DNA from: Clostridia bacterium
GTDB lineage: Bacteria; Bacillota; Clostridia; JAQVDB01
Length of the DNA stretch: 44,578 bases
Assembly: GCA_028698525.1 (NCBI GenBank)
Contig: JAQVDB010000008.1
Location: forward strand, 1 to 44,578
Reading direction: 5' to 3'
Shown here: in pieces, positions 7,855 to 16,168 of the stretch
How the letters are laid out: each line of letters starts with the position of its first letter
How positions within the stretch are numbered: position 1 is the stretch's first letter
Notes under the pieces: generated by a model
The model's input: the letters and a program-made list of their open reading frames with translations, nothing else
Databases searched by the model: none
Told to the model about the DNA's origin: nothing
Made by a program: the position numbers and the translations under genes

Positions 7855-8637
7855 TTATTTCTTTGATTTATTCTGCGTCAACGGAATTATGCTCCCATAA
7901 TCATACAATTTTTTATTTCTGATAAAAATATCTCTTTTTTTATGTTTATTCAAAAATTTAGTTATCTGTTCATAATTAGGATGTTTTTCTATACCGCCTG
8001 AGAAAAAAATTTTATCTTTTGCCACCAAACCAGTTGCACCGCCTATAAATCCATAATCCATTCCCTCTATTTCGATGAAACCTGGATCGATCAACAAAAC
8101 ATCAATATTTTTCTGTGTTAATTTTGCTGCTATTCCCCTGTCTGAAGTAATCAATGCCTTTTCGTTGATTATACAAACAGAACACTTAGCATATCCCTGC
8201 TTTACATCTATAAACTCCACTCCCATTTCAAGTAAAATGGTTTTCAAAACCGGGTCAGTATATTTTGTATTATGTATAGCCAAATTACCAAGTCTTGCTA
8301 CATTATATGCAATATTATCCGGATAGTTTCTTTTAAGCTCTTTTTTGCCTTTTATGATTTTAAAACCTTTTCGTTTGAGCTTATAAATCGTTTCTTCATC
8401 GGCATTAGGAGCAACCACTATATTATCTTTGTAAATCGGATGAAACATTATATCAGGATGAGAACAGACAGCTTGATACAATTGTTGGCATCTGCCTACT
8501 GTGATACATTCAATTCCCCAATCTGTTAAAAATTTTATAGTTTGGGCATCCATTCTCTCGTCCACTAAAGCACAAGTTACATCTCCATCAGGTATAAAAG
8601 GAGTATCTAAAAACATGATCAAACACTGCCTTTCCAT
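7855..8637 (-). CDS. DUF6873-like protein of the guanidino-modifying-enzyme fold
   Basis: This 260-residue protein is a good match in pattern to the clostridial DUF6873 family, which adopts the fold of arginine deiminases and amidinotransferases. Repeating strand-turn units are visible: NIVVAPNADEETIYKLKRKG, NLAIHNTKYTDPVLKTILLE, KALITSDRGIAAKL and KIFFSGGIEKHPNY. Enzymes of this fold use a C-terminal Cys nucleophile. Here the last Cys pair is in YAKCSVCI near residue 150, and the final third has none, so catalysis by the usual mechanism is doubtful. The start is uncertain: ATG 8637, or TTG/ATG codons up to 8 residues later, nearer to AAAGG. Confidence 0.65.
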   Translation of the reverse strand: MERQCLIMFLDTPFIPDGDVTCALVDERMDAQTIKFLTDWGIECITVGRCQQLYQAVCSHPDIMFHPIYKDNIVVAPNADEETIYKLKRKGFKIIKGKKELKRNYPDNIAYNVARLGNLAIHNTKYTDPVLKTILLEMGVEFIDVKQGYAKCSVCIINEKALITSDRGIAAKLTQKNIDVLLIDPGFIEIEGMDYGFIGGATGLVAKDKIFFSGGIEKHPNYEQITKFLNKHKKRDIFIRNKKLYDYGSIIPLTQNKSKK

Positions 8638-8814
8638 ATATATAATTATTAAAGATACTGATCCAAATCCTTATATTTTTTCGATCAGTTTATTTCCTGA
8701 TACTATTCTATAGTCATTATTCTAACACCATTTCTTTTTTTAAGTATAAATATTTCTACAAACTCCCCTAATCAATATCAAAATTCAGGACAAATATATT
8801 TCCATTAAAAAATA

Positions 8815-8854
8815 ATAACCATAAGAGATTTTAAACAACTGTTCTTATGGTTAT
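8815..8854. terminator. Bidirectional-looking hairpin terminator
   Basis: A perfect 12-base stem (ATAACCATAAGA / TCTTATGGTTAT) has A-rich sequence on one side and moderately T-rich sequence on the other. It lies between ddh and the DUF6873 gene and would end transcripts from ddh, or from upstream. Confidence 0.7.
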
Positions 8855-8869
8855 CGATTTTACTACAAC

Positions 8870-8903
8870 TAAAAAATCTTCGGTTTGACAGACAAAAAAC
8901 CGG
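8870..8903 (-). terminator. Possible terminator directly after ddh
   Basis: On the minus strand CGGTTT and AAACCG pair around a 10-base loop (8881-8902) and are followed by GATTTTTTAG. The stem is short, so it is a weaker candidate than the hairpin further on. Confidence 0.45.
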
Positions 8904-8921
8904 AATATAAATACAATCCCA

Positions 8922-9914
8922 CTATAACAATCTTCTCCTCAGCTTTTCAGGGGATTCAACGGATAAATAAGCAGGAGGTATATCAAAAACTGTAACCGCA
9001 CCTATACGCCCTTGCTGACTCATCCTGTATACAGCTCGTGCATAGGCTACCAATACACTTCCGGTAAATTCAGGATTGCTATCCAATTTCAAAGAAAACT
9101 CCATATTATGATTATGCTCATTTTCCTTCCCTGTACGACCGCTTCTGATTACAACTCCTCCATGGGGCATGCCTGAATGTTGTTCATTTAGCTCTTGTTG
9201 ACTTATAAAGGTCACGCGTGTTTGATAATCAGCAAAATAATTAGGCATGTTTTGAATTTGTTCTTTTATCTTCTCTTTATCTGCTCCTTGTTCAGTGACA
9301 ACATAGCAATCCCGCATATGTCTGTCACCAACACTTAACCGGGGCTGTTCACCTTTTCGAACCTTTGCCATAGCGTCTTCTATAGGCACAGTGTACTGAA
9401 CAGCATCTTTTACTCCTGAAACACGGCGTATAGCATCCGAATGTCCCTGACTTACCCCTCTTCCCCAAAAAGTATATGTACTCCCATCTGGCAATATCGC
9501 TTCTGTTATCAGACGATTTATAGAAAACAAACCTGGATCCCATCCTGCTGAAATAAGACTTAAACGCTTACCTTGCTTTGCTGCAATATCCACATCATCA
9601 AAATGCTCCGGAATTTTCGCATGGGTATCAAAACTATTCACAGTGTTGAATATCCTTGAAAAGTAAGGAGTCTGTTCAGGAAGGTCTGTCATAGATCCCC
9701 CACACAATATCATCACGTCAATTTTCTCTCTGTATTCCTGTGCCTGTTTAATATTTAGCACTTGTGCAGATTGAACAGGCTTAATAACCCCTTTTAAATC
9801 TCGCCTGCTAAAAATTGCCACCAGTTCCATGTCCGGATTTTTATCAATAGCCAGCTCTACTCCTCTTCCCAGATTACCATATCCAACTATTCCTACTCTA
9901 ATATATTTGCTCAT
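8922..9914 (-). CDS. ddh: meso-Diaminopimelate D-dehydrogenase
   Basis: This 330-residue NADPH-dependent enzyme makes meso-diaminopimelate in one step from tetrahydrodipicolinate and ammonia, for lysine and peptidoglycan. The dinucleotide-binding loop GYGNLGRG is at 11-18. The family's substrate-domain motifs follow: SAGWDPGLFS, FWGRGVSQGHSDAIR, and MPHGGVVIRSG near the C-terminus. The length is typical (about 326). The ATG start follows GAGGAGGGCG. It is probably a single-gene unit, with terminators downstream. Confidence is high because these motifs are specific to Ddh. Confidence 0.95.
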   Translation of the reverse strand: MSKYIRVGIVGYGNLGRGVELAIDKNPDMELVAIFSRRDLKGVIKPVQSAQVLNIKQAQEYREKIDVMILCGGSMTDLPEQTPYFSRIFNTVNSFDTHAKIPEHFDDVDIAAKQGKRLSLISAGWDPGLFSINRLITEAILPDGSTYTFWGRGVSQGHSDAIRRVSGVKDAVQYTVPIEDAMAKVRKGEQPRLSVGDRHMRDCYVVTEQGADKEKIKEQIQNMPNYFADYQTRVTFISQQELNEQHSGMPHGGVVIRSGRTGKENEHNHNMEFSLKLDSNPEFTGSVLVAYARAVYRMSQQGRIGAVTVFDIPPAYLSVESPEKLRRRLL

Positions 9915-9992
9915 GTATTACGCCCTCCTCATCAAGCGTTTTTATGTTATTGTCTTGTACTAATCTATTAAAAAGGCAAAAGCATTAAACTT

Positions 9993-10636
9993 TTAATACT
10001 CTTCTTTAGCATCTTTTATCAGTTGCTGAATAACTTTGTTAACTATATCATAATTAAATCCTTTGTAAACCAAATGTCTAGCCAATTTTTGATACATCTT
10101 GTTCCGCTCTTCATGTTTTATTAATTCTAATTTTTTTTGACCATGATACAATGCATTCTCATATTCTTGGCCATCAGTTATATACAGTGATAACATTTCG
10201 TCTACAATCTCCGAATCTATCCCCTTTTTATAAAGATCCTGTTTTATGCGGTTTTTACCATACCTGTTTAGATTGATCTTATCTTTGATCATCATCCTTG
10301 CCAGTTCCTTATCATCTATCATATTATATCTTTTGAGTAGATCAATGACTCTATCTATTATCCGCTGCTGGTATCCCTTTCTATCCAACTTCATCCTCAG
10401 CATATGTTCGCTTTGCATGCTGCGGCCCGATATGTTGAATGCGGTAGTCTTAGCCTGAATATATTCTTCTTCCTCTACCACTTGTCTCAACTGGTCCTGG
10501 TTTATTTGAATTCCTTTGTCCAGTTTAAGTTTATATATAGTCTCCTTAGACACTCCTAAAACAAATTCCCCGTCTATATATATATTGACTCTATCTTTAT
10601 TTTTCTTCTGACCTTGTATGTCGGTGATTACCCCAT
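9993..10636 (-). CDS. recX: RecX recombination regulator, apparent 1-base frameshift at start
   Basis: RecX modulates RecA filaments. The open part (from GTG 10553) gives 186 residues with three-helix RecX repeats, e.g. SEHMLRMKLDRKGYQQRII and NRYGKNRIKQDLYKKGID. Upstream the same frame continues as VITDIQGQKKNKDRVNIYID and GEFVLG, the normal RecX N-terminus, but it has no start codon and runs into TAG. The expected ATG exists at 10636-10634 with AGAGGCGG before it, one base out of frame: ATG-GGG-TAA instead of ATG-GGG-GTA. A single G is missing from the run at 10631-10634. It is either a sequencing/assembly slip or a true mutation. Full length would be about 214 residues. Confidence 0.8.
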
Positions 10637-10789
10637 TCTATCATCCGCCTCTTTAAATCCAATCAAATAAAAAACATATCCTACTTTTAAAATTGTAATA
10701 TATTTTAATACCGCTGACAAGATCAATGCCCTTAACCACGGCAAAAAGGGTTTAAGATCAAAATAACAATAATCTTCCAACACTTTTTG

Positions 10790-11470
10790 TCACAGTCTGA
10801 CTTCTACAAAGTCTCTTGCACTTATAGCGTCAATAGTAACATCACAATCAAGGGCAACGATCTTTACCCCATAACTCTTGGCTTCTTTTAAAGCCTCTCC
10901 AAATTCCCAATGAGTTTTATAATTGGGGGCAAAATAAAGCACATCTTTCATCTGTATAATAAATGCTATATATGCCTCATAACCCTCTTGAACACTTTGA
11001 CAAAGCTCCCTTATATGCTTAACACCCCGTTGAGTGGGAGCATCAGGAAAAAGAGCCACACCCCTTTGTTCTAATGTAACACCTTTTACTTCTATAAATA
11101 TTTTTCTTGAAGAGCTTTGTACATAAAAATCAAAGCGAGAATTCCGGTAATTACATTCGGGTTTAATCGAGTGTACATCTTTAAAAATATCATTCTGGTT
11201 AAGCCATTCAAAAAATACCTTGTTAGGTGCCTGGCTATCTATATTGATAATCTTATTACCTTTGCAAACTCCAATCAAATCATATTTTGTCTTGCGGTGC
11301 TTTCCTTCAACTCGTTGCACAAAAACTCGCACCCCGGGAATTAAAAGTTCCTTACACCTGCCAGTATTTTTCACGTGACAAACTTCCTCTTTCCCTTGTA
11401 TATCTATATAGGCGATAAATCTGTTGGGCCGAGACAGAAATTTTGCCTTTCTTATATTTTGATATTTCAT
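10790..11470 (-). CDS. sfsA: SfsA family protein (sugar fermentation stimulation)
   Basis: This 226-residue SfsA-family protein has a predicted nucleic-acid-binding/nuclease-like fold and an unsettled physiological role. Motifs are FLSRPNRFIAYI, NTGRCKELLIPG, the restriction-enzyme-like EVKGVTLEQRGVALFPDAPT with Glu and Lys of the core, and TQRGVKHIRELC. The open frame extends to 11533, but family alignment points to ATG 11470 (MKYQNIRKAKF). AAGGAGGT at 11487-11494 lies 16 bases away, which is long, and an out-of-frame three-codon ORF (ATG at 11484, stop 11473) sits between. The start is therefore slightly uncertain. Confidence 0.9.
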   Translation of the reverse strand: MKYQNIRKAKFLSRPNRFIAYIDIQGKEEVCHVKNTGRCKELLIPGVRVFVQRVEGKHRKTKYDLIGVCKGNKIINIDSQAPNKVFFEWLNQNDIFKDVHSIKPECNYRNSRFDFYVQSSSRKIFIEVKGVTLEQRGVALFPDAPTQRGVKHIRELCQSVQEGYEAYIAFIIQMKDVLYFAPNYKTHWEFGEALKEAKSYGVKIVALDCDVTIDAISARDFVEVRL

Positions 11471-11580
11471 AGCTATATTAACATATACCTCCTTAAATCT
11501 TGTAGTACACATTATAAACCCAAATAAACCCAAAGCTAGGATTGAATTATTCTTATTCTATCATGTTTTGAAGGAACGTA

Positions 11581-11615
11581 AAAAAGGGTTTCACAATTTT
11601 TGTGAAACCCTTTTT
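11581..11615 (-). terminator. Terminator of the tRNA operon
   Basis: A perfect 15-base stem (AAAAAGGGTTTCACA / TGTGAAACCCTTTTT) has a 5-base loop and lies 1 base after the CCA end of tRNA-Leu. The T-run on either strand allows bidirectional function. Confidence 0.93.
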
Positions 11616-11616
11616 A

Positions 11617-11706
11617 TGGTGCCGGAGACCGGAATCGAACCGGTACAGTCTTATTGGGACCGCAGGATTTTAAGTCCTGTGCGTCTGCCAATTCCGCCAC
11701 TCCGGC
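11617..11706 (-). tRNA. tRNA-Leu (UAA)
   Basis: This 90-base gene has a long variable arm, as expected of a class II tRNA. The acceptor stem is GCCGGAG/CTCCGGC, the anticodon TAA lies in GGACTTAAAATCC, the T-arm is GGTTCGATTCC, and the 3' CCA is encoded. It is last in the six-tRNA operon. Confidence 0.96.
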
Positions 11707-11712
11707 ATATAT

Positions 11713-11787
<75 letters not shown>

Positions 11788-11800
11788 ATTTAGATAAAAT

Positions 11801-11875
11801 TGGAGCGGAAGACGGGATTCGAACCCGCGACATTCGCCTTGGCAAGGCGACGCTCTACCACTGAGCCACTCCCGC
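11801..11875 (-). tRNA. tRNA-Gly (GCC)
   Basis: This 75-base gene has acceptor stem GCGGGAG/CTTCCGC (with wobble), anticodon GCC in CCTTGCCAAGG, T-loop GGTTCGAATCC and an encoded CCA. Confidence 0.96.
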
Positions 11876-11882
11876 TCTTTGT

Positions 11883-11958
11883 TGGTGCTTCGGGGCGGAA
11901 TCGAACCACCGACACGAGGATTTTCAATCCACTGCTCTACCGACTGAGCTACCGAAGC
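11883..11958 (-). tRNA. tRNA-Phe (GAA)
   Basis: This 76-base gene has acceptor stem GCTTCGG/CCGAAGC, anticodon GAA in GGATTGAAAATCC, T-loop GGTTCGATTCC, discriminator A and an encoded CCA. Confidence 0.96.
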
Positions 11959-11967
11959 ATGAAATAA

Positions 11968-12044
11968 TGGCGACCCGGAAGGGACTCGAACCCTCGACCT
12001 CCAGCGTGACAGGCTGGCATTCTAACCAACTGAACTACCGGGCC
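11968..12044 (-). tRNA. tRNA-Asp (GUC)
   Basis: This 77-base gene has acceptor stem GGCCCGG/CCGGGTC with one G-U pair, anticodon GTC in GCCTGTCACGC, discriminator G as in tRNA-Asp, and an encoded CCA. Confidence 0.96.
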
Positions 12045-12052
12045 ACTATGTG

Positions 12053-12128
12053 TGGTGGGCGCAATAGGGCTTGAACCTATGACCCCCTGCTTGTAAGGCA
12101 GATGCTCTCCCAGCTGAGCTATGCGCCC
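12053..12128 (-). tRNA. tRNA-Val (UAC)
   Basis: This 76-base gene has acceptor stem GGGCGCA/TGCGCCC, anticodon TAC in GCCTTACAAGC, discriminator A and an encoded CCA. It is first in the operon, about 17 bases after the predicted transcription start. Confidence 0.96.
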
Positions 12129-12151
12129 TCTCGTCAACAGCGACAAGTAAT

Positions 12152-12180
12152 AGTATAAAACAGAAAAGTAACAAAGTCAA
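12152..12180 (-). promoter_or_regulatory. Promoter of the tRNA operon
   Basis: On the minus strand TTGACT (12175-12180) and TATACT (12152-12157) are separated by exactly 17 bases, a strong vegetative promoter. Transcription would start near 12145, just before tRNA-Val. It lies between hisIE and the tRNAs, where I see no his terminator, so some his read-through is possible. Confidence 0.8.
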
Positions 12181-12266
12181 AATTCCATATCCGCTAATTA
12201 TGCCATTTATTTAAATATTTCTTGTGTTTGCTTAACTATTCTCATTATCGCTATACGTTGTATTAT

Positions 12267-12914
12267 TTATCTTCTTCTTTCCAATTCGCAATAAATATCC
12301 TCCCATTTTACTTTTCTTTCCACCATAACAACCATCAAATGATATAATAAATCTGAAACTTCATATATCAACTCATTAACATCAGGATTCTTGGCAGCTA
12401 TTATAACTTCTGCTGATTCTTCTCCCACTTTTTTAAGCATCTTGTCTATTCCTTTGTCAAACAAATAATTAGTATATGAACCTTCTTTAGGATTGTTTAT
12501 CCTGTCTATAATTATATTATACACATTTTGTAGCGTTTGTTCATCAAAACCCTTTTTTCCCTTAAATTTTTCAAATTGCTGCTTACTAGTAAATGACTGA
12601 GTATAAAAACAACTTCTATTTCCTGTATGACAAGCAACACCTTTTTGATAAACGGAAACCAACAATGCATCTTTATCACAATCATAAGATATATTAGATA
12701 CATATTGATAATTGCCGGATGTCTCCCCTTTTTCCCAAAGACACTTTCTGCTCCTGCTCCAAAAGCAGGTTTTACCTGTCTGTATGGTTTTGGTTAAGGA
12801 TTCCATATTCATATAAGCTAACATCAACACCTCTTTAGTTTGACAGTCTTGTACTATCGCAGGAATTAATCCCTTCTCATCAAAATTCAACTGTTTTATC
12901 CAATCCAACTCCAT
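12267..12914 (-). CDS. hisIE: Bifunctional phosphoribosyl-AMP cyclohydrolase / phosphoribosyl-ATP pyrophosphatase
   Basis: This 215-residue fusion catalyses steps 2 and 3 of histidine synthesis. The N-terminal HisI domain has the zinc/metal motifs [13 protein letters not shown] and [12 protein letters not shown]. The C-terminal HisE domain has [20 protein letters not shown] and EVIIAAKN with the Mg-binding acidic residues. A TTG 18 bases upstream extends the frame, but ATG 12914 follows GAAGGGAGA by 7 bases. It is the last gene of the his operon, close behind hisF. Confidence 0.95.
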   Translation of the reverse strand: MELDWIKQLNFDEKGLIPAIVQDCQTKEVLMLAYMNMESLTKTIQTGKTCFWSRSRKCLWEKGETSGNYQYVSNISYDCDKDALLVSVYQKGVACHTGNRSCFYTQSFTSKQQFEKFKGKKGFDEQTLQNVYNIIIDRINNPKEGSYTNYLFDKGIDKMLKKVGEESAEVIIAAKNPDVNELIYEVSDLLYHLMVVMVERKVKWEDIYCELERRR

Positions 12915-12932
12915 TTTTAGTTCTCCCTTCAA

Positions 12933-13691
12933 CTACAATTTAATTTCTATTCCCTTGTCATTTAAGTATTCCTTCAACTCCGATATATTAAGCTCATTAA
13001 AATGAAATAAAGACGCAGCTAATGCAGCATCAGCTCCGGCTTTTACAAAAACATCATAAAAATGCTCTTTGTTGCCTGCACCTCCTGATGCAATCACCGG
13101 TATATTTACAGAATCACATATGAGTTTAGTAAGTTCTAAATCATACCCGTTTTTGGTTCCATCTGTATCCATGCTGGTCACCAACAATTCTCCGGCGCCA
13201 AGCTTTTCTATTTCCTTTGCCCATTTGACAGCATCCAATCCGGTATCCAATCTTCCTCCATTAATAAAGACGTTCCATCTATCCATCCCGCATTTTTTGG
13301 CATCAATAGCTACTACTACGCATTGGCTTCCGTATTTCTTTGCGGCATCAGTTATGAGTGATGGATTTTTGACTGCCGCAGTACTTATGGAAATCTTGTC
13401 TGCCCCTAATTTTAATATTTCTCTAAAATCATCGGTATCCCGTATTCCTCCGCCCACTGTAAAAGGTATGGAAACTTTTTCAGCAGTTCTCCTGACAACA
13501 TCTTTTATGATATTTCTATTGTCAGAAGTAGCAGTAATATCTAAAAAAACCAGCTCATCTGCCCCTGCTCTATCATAAGCAGATGCAATTTCTACTGGAT
13601 CCCCTGCATCTTTTAAATTAACAAAATTTACACCTTTTACTACCCTGCCGTTATGCACATCAAGACAAGGGATTATTTTTTTATTTGACAT
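12933..13691 (-). CDS. hisF: Imidazole glycerol phosphate synthase, cyclase subunit
   Basis: This 252-residue TIM barrel joins PRFAR with ammonia to give IGP and AICAR. The N-terminal catalytic Asp11 is in [13 protein letters not shown] and the second Asp in [11 protein letters not shown]. The phosphate loops GGGIRD and ASGGAGN are present. HisF normally receives ammonia from the glutaminase HisH, whose gene is not in this operon. The ATG start follows GGAGG. It lies 8 bases after hisA and shares its fold. Confidence 0.96.
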   Translation of the reverse strand: MSNKKIIPCLDVHNGRVVKGVNFVNLKDAGDPVEIASAYDRAGADELVFLDITATSDNRNIIKDVVRRTAEKVSIPFTVGGGIRDTDDFREILKLGADKISISTAAVKNPSLITDAAKKYGSQCVVVAIDAKKCGMDRWNVFINGGRLDTGLDAVKWAKEIEKLGAGELLVTSMDTDGTKNGYDLELTKLICDSVNIPVIASGGAGNKEHFYDVFVKAGADAALAASLFHFNELNISELKEYLNDKGIEIKL

Positions 13692-13699
13692 ATATATGT

Positions 13700-14413
13700 T
13701 TAAACCTCCAATTTTAACAATTCTTCAAGATTAAGCACGCCAGAGTATAAGGCCTTGCCAACTATCACTCCTGCTGCTCCTGTCTCCTTTATTCTCCTTA
13801 CATCTTCTATGCTGGCCACTCCCCCAGAGGATATAATATTGGCATCATATTTATCAACAAGGGCTTTTAGAGTATCTATATTAGGTCCTGTAAGGGTTCC
13901 ATCTTTTGATATATCCGTGTATATAATATTTTTTACTCCTTTTCTGTACATCTTGTCAGCCAGTTGATAAACGCTCACATCCCCTACCTCAGTCCATGCA
14001 TCTGTGGCAACAAATCCATTTTTAGCATCTATCCCCACCACGACTTTTTCCCCATACATGTTCAAAGCTTGATCCAGTATTTCGGGGTTTTTAATGGCAG
14101 CTGTCCCCATTATTACCCTGTTCACACCGGCATCCAAATATCTATCAATGTCTTGTATGCTCCTTATTCCGCCTCCCACCTGTATTGGAATATTAACGCT
14201 ATTGAGTATCTTTTTAATAGCATTAAAATTTTGGGAAAGCCCTTTATATGCGCCATCCAAATCTACAACATGAATAAACTTTGCACCCTTTTGTTCCCAT
14301 TCAGCAGCAATCTGTTCAGGGTGATGGGAATATACCGTCTGTTTATCAAAGTTTCCCTGCACCAACCTCACGCATCTTCCCTGCCGCAAATCAATCGCTG
14401 GATAAATTCTCAT
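13700..14413 (-). CDS. hisA: ProFAR isomerase
   Basis: This 237-residue (beta/alpha)8 isomerase opens the ribose of ProFAR. The catalytic Asp8 is in [14 protein letters not shown] and the second Asp in [16 protein letters not shown]. The phosphate-binding GGGIRS and SSGGVAS loops distinguish both half-barrels. The HisA-specific TDISKDG separates it from HisF and from TrpF. The ATG start follows TAGGGAGTTG. A 73-base gap separates it from hisB, where hisH would be expected. Confidence 0.96.
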   Translation of the reverse strand: MRIYPAIDLRQGRCVRLVQGNFDKQTVYSHHPEQIAAEWEQKGAKFIHVVDLDGAYKGLSQNFNAIKKILNSVNIPIQVGGGIRSIQDIDRYLDAGVNRVIMGTAAIKNPEILDQALNMYGEKVVVGIDAKNGFVATDAWTEVGDVSVYQLADKMYRKGVKNIIYTDISKDGTLTGPNIDTLKALVDKYDANIISSGGVASIEDVRRIKETGAAGVIVGKALYSGVLNLEELLKLEV

Positions 14414-14486
14414 TATATCAACTCCCTAAAGTTCTCTACCAATCACAATCAGGCACCACTATTCTTTGCTAGTAAAATTAGCTCAG
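14414..14486. other. hisB-hisA gap where hisH would be expected
   Basis: These 73 bases lie between the hisB stop and the hisA start and encode no HisH-like peptide in any frame I translated; stops occur every few codons. The only clear element is the hisA ribosome binding site. This is a clean absence rather than a visible pseudogene. Confidence 0.6.
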
Positions 14487-15071
14487 TTATAAAATTCCTT
14501 TTGTAGAGGGAATTCCAATTATCCTGCCGTCCGTTTTCGCTGCTTGTCGTATAGCCCTCCCAAATCCTTTAAAAATTGCTTCTGCTTTGTGATGATCATT
14601 TGACCCATATATCAGCCTAATATGTAAAGTTATCTGTGCATTCATCACTAATGCTCTGAAAAACTCTTCAACTAATTGTGTGTCCATCTCACCCAGCCTA
14701 TCGGATTTAAAGCTGACATCATACTTTAGATAAGGTCTTCCACTTATATCTATGCTTATATTGGCTAGTGATTCATCCATAGGCAGAAAAAATGTAGCAT
14801 ATCTACTGATTGCCCTTCTATCGCCTAATGCCTTGTTAATCGCTTGACCCAATGCTATGCCCACATCCTCAACGCTGTGGTGTGCATCCACAAAAACATC
14901 ACCAGCACAGGTTACCTTTAAATCAAACAATGCATGTGCAGCCAAAAGATCAAGCATATGATCAAAAAAACCTATTCCAGTATTGATATCTCGTTTTCCT
15001 GTTCCGTCTATATTCAATTCCAAGTTGATATCAGTCTCATTGGTTTTCCTGGAAATAGATGCACATCTCAT
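14487..15071 (-). CDS. hisB: Imidazoleglycerol-phosphate dehydratase
   Basis: This 194-residue monofunctional IGP dehydratase is without the HisN phosphatase domain found in enterobacteria. The two metal-binding His clusters of the internally repeated fold are visible: DAHHSVEDVGIALGQA and NDHHKAEAIFKGFGRA, with GFFDHMLD and SRYATFFLPMDE. The ATG start follows GAAAGGTGG. It lies 17 bases after hisC. The missing histidinol-phosphatase is presumably elsewhere, as is usual in Firmicutes. Confidence 0.96.
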   Translation of the reverse strand: MRCASISRKTNETDINLELNIDGTGKRDINTGIGFFDHMLDLLAAHALFDLKVTCAGDVFVDAHHSVEDVGIALGQAINKALGDRRAISRYATFFLPMDESLANISIDISGRPYLKYDVSFKSDRLGEMDTQLVEEFFRALVMNAQITLHIRLIYGSNDHHKAEAIFKGFGRAIRQAAKTDGRIIGIPSTKGIL

Positions 15072-15088
15072 TGAAATACCACCTTTCT

Positions 15089-16168
15089 CTATATAATATC
15101 CTTTATTACTTGCAAAAACTCTTGGTTTTGATCTTTAGTACCTACAGTCACTCTATAGCAATTATCTAAAAGAGCTGAACCTTTAAAGCTCCTTACCAAT
15201 ATCCCTTTATGCTGGAGAAAACCATCCAATTCAATCTCTTTATCCGTTTTAAACAATATAAAATTGGCCTTACTTTCAAATACTTTAATACCTTTTAGTT
15301 TTTTTAATTCATTGTAAAGATATTCTCTCTGCTCAAGGATGTTTTTTATTTTTTCTTTATTAGCTTGCTCCTCATCCAATATCAGACTCGCTACTATTTG
15401 AGCTAAAGAACTCAAATTATAAGGCGGTTTAGCCTTGTTGAGCACCTCAATTATGCTTTTATGCCCGATACAATAACCGATCCTTAAGCCTGCCAGACCA
15501 TAAGCCTTTGAAAATGTCCTTAAGACAACAAGATTATCAAAATCATTTACCTTATCAGCAATAGTTTCACCGAAATACTCATAATAAGCCTCATCCACCG
15601 CTATTATAGTATCTTTACACTCTTGTAGGATTGTAATCAGATCTTTTCTTTCTATTACAGTGCCGGTAGGATTGTTGGGATTACATATGAATGCCACCTT
15701 AGGCGAATATTTCTTTATCGAACTGATAAAGAAATCTAAATCATATCTATACTCTTTATCCAAGCTTACTTCCACCGGCTGTCCACCATAAACCAAAGTA
15801 TCTAGTTTATACATTGAAAAAGAAGGTATAGGCATTACTACTCTTTCTCCCTTATCAACAAAGGCCTTTATTATTAACTCTATTATCTGATCCGAACCTG
15901 CGCCCACTAATATATTCTCTGGGTTGGCATTGGATTTTATAGCAAGCTTTTTTCTCAATATATCAGAATCGCTGTCAGGGTATAAATTTAATTTACCATC
16001 CGATAGAAGATATTCAGATACTTTCTTTCTTACACCTTCCGATAAACTAAAAGGACTTTCATTTGCATCCAATTTTATTTTATAATTTTGTTTGTTTGCT
16101 TTATAAGGAACAATCTGCCTTATGGCATCTCTCTGCAATTGCTTGGCAATATGCCCTGAATTATTCAT
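15089..16168 (-). CDS. hisC: Histidinol-phosphate aminotransferase
   Basis: This 359-residue PLP-dependent class I/II aminotransferase is placed by context in histidine synthesis. The cofactor Lys221 is in RTFSKAYGLAGLRIGY. NPNNPTGT (163-170), DEAYYEY (192-198) and the N-terminal KLDANESPF substrate motif fit HisC. The ATG overlaps the hisD stop by 8 bases (ATGAATAA), so translation is probably coupled. Confidence 0.95.
   Translation of the reverse strand: MNNSGHIAKQLQRDAIRQIVPYKANKQNYKIKLDANESPFSLSEGVRKKVSEYLLSDGKLNLYPDSDSDILRKKLAIKSNANPENILVGAGSDQIIELIIKAFVDKGERVVMPIPSFSMYKLDTLVYGGQPVEVSLDKEYRYDLDFFISSIKKYSPKVAFICNPNNPTGTVIERKDLITILQECKDTIIAVDEAYYEYFGETIADKVNDFDNLVVLRTFSKAYGLAGLRIGYCIGHKSIIEVLNKAKPPYNLSSLAQIVASLILDEEQANKEKIKNILEQREYLYNELKKLKGIKVFESKANFILFKTDKEIELDGFLQHKGILVRSFKGSALLDNCYRVTVGTKDQNQEFLQVIKDII

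Noticed and set aside
11949-12146. 65-codon minus-strand frame over tRNA-Asp and tRNA-Val
   Set aside because: It is a tRNA-derived spurious frame (RIAQLGEHLPYKQGVIGSS-type peptide), not a gene.
14414-14486. Degenerate hisH remnant
   Set aside because: All frames on the minus strand show frequent stops and no peptide resembling either end of HisH.
13964-14506. 180-codon plus-strand open frame over hisA
   Set aside because: It is antisense to a confidently identified gene, has no ribosome binding site, and encodes a peptide without recognisable features.
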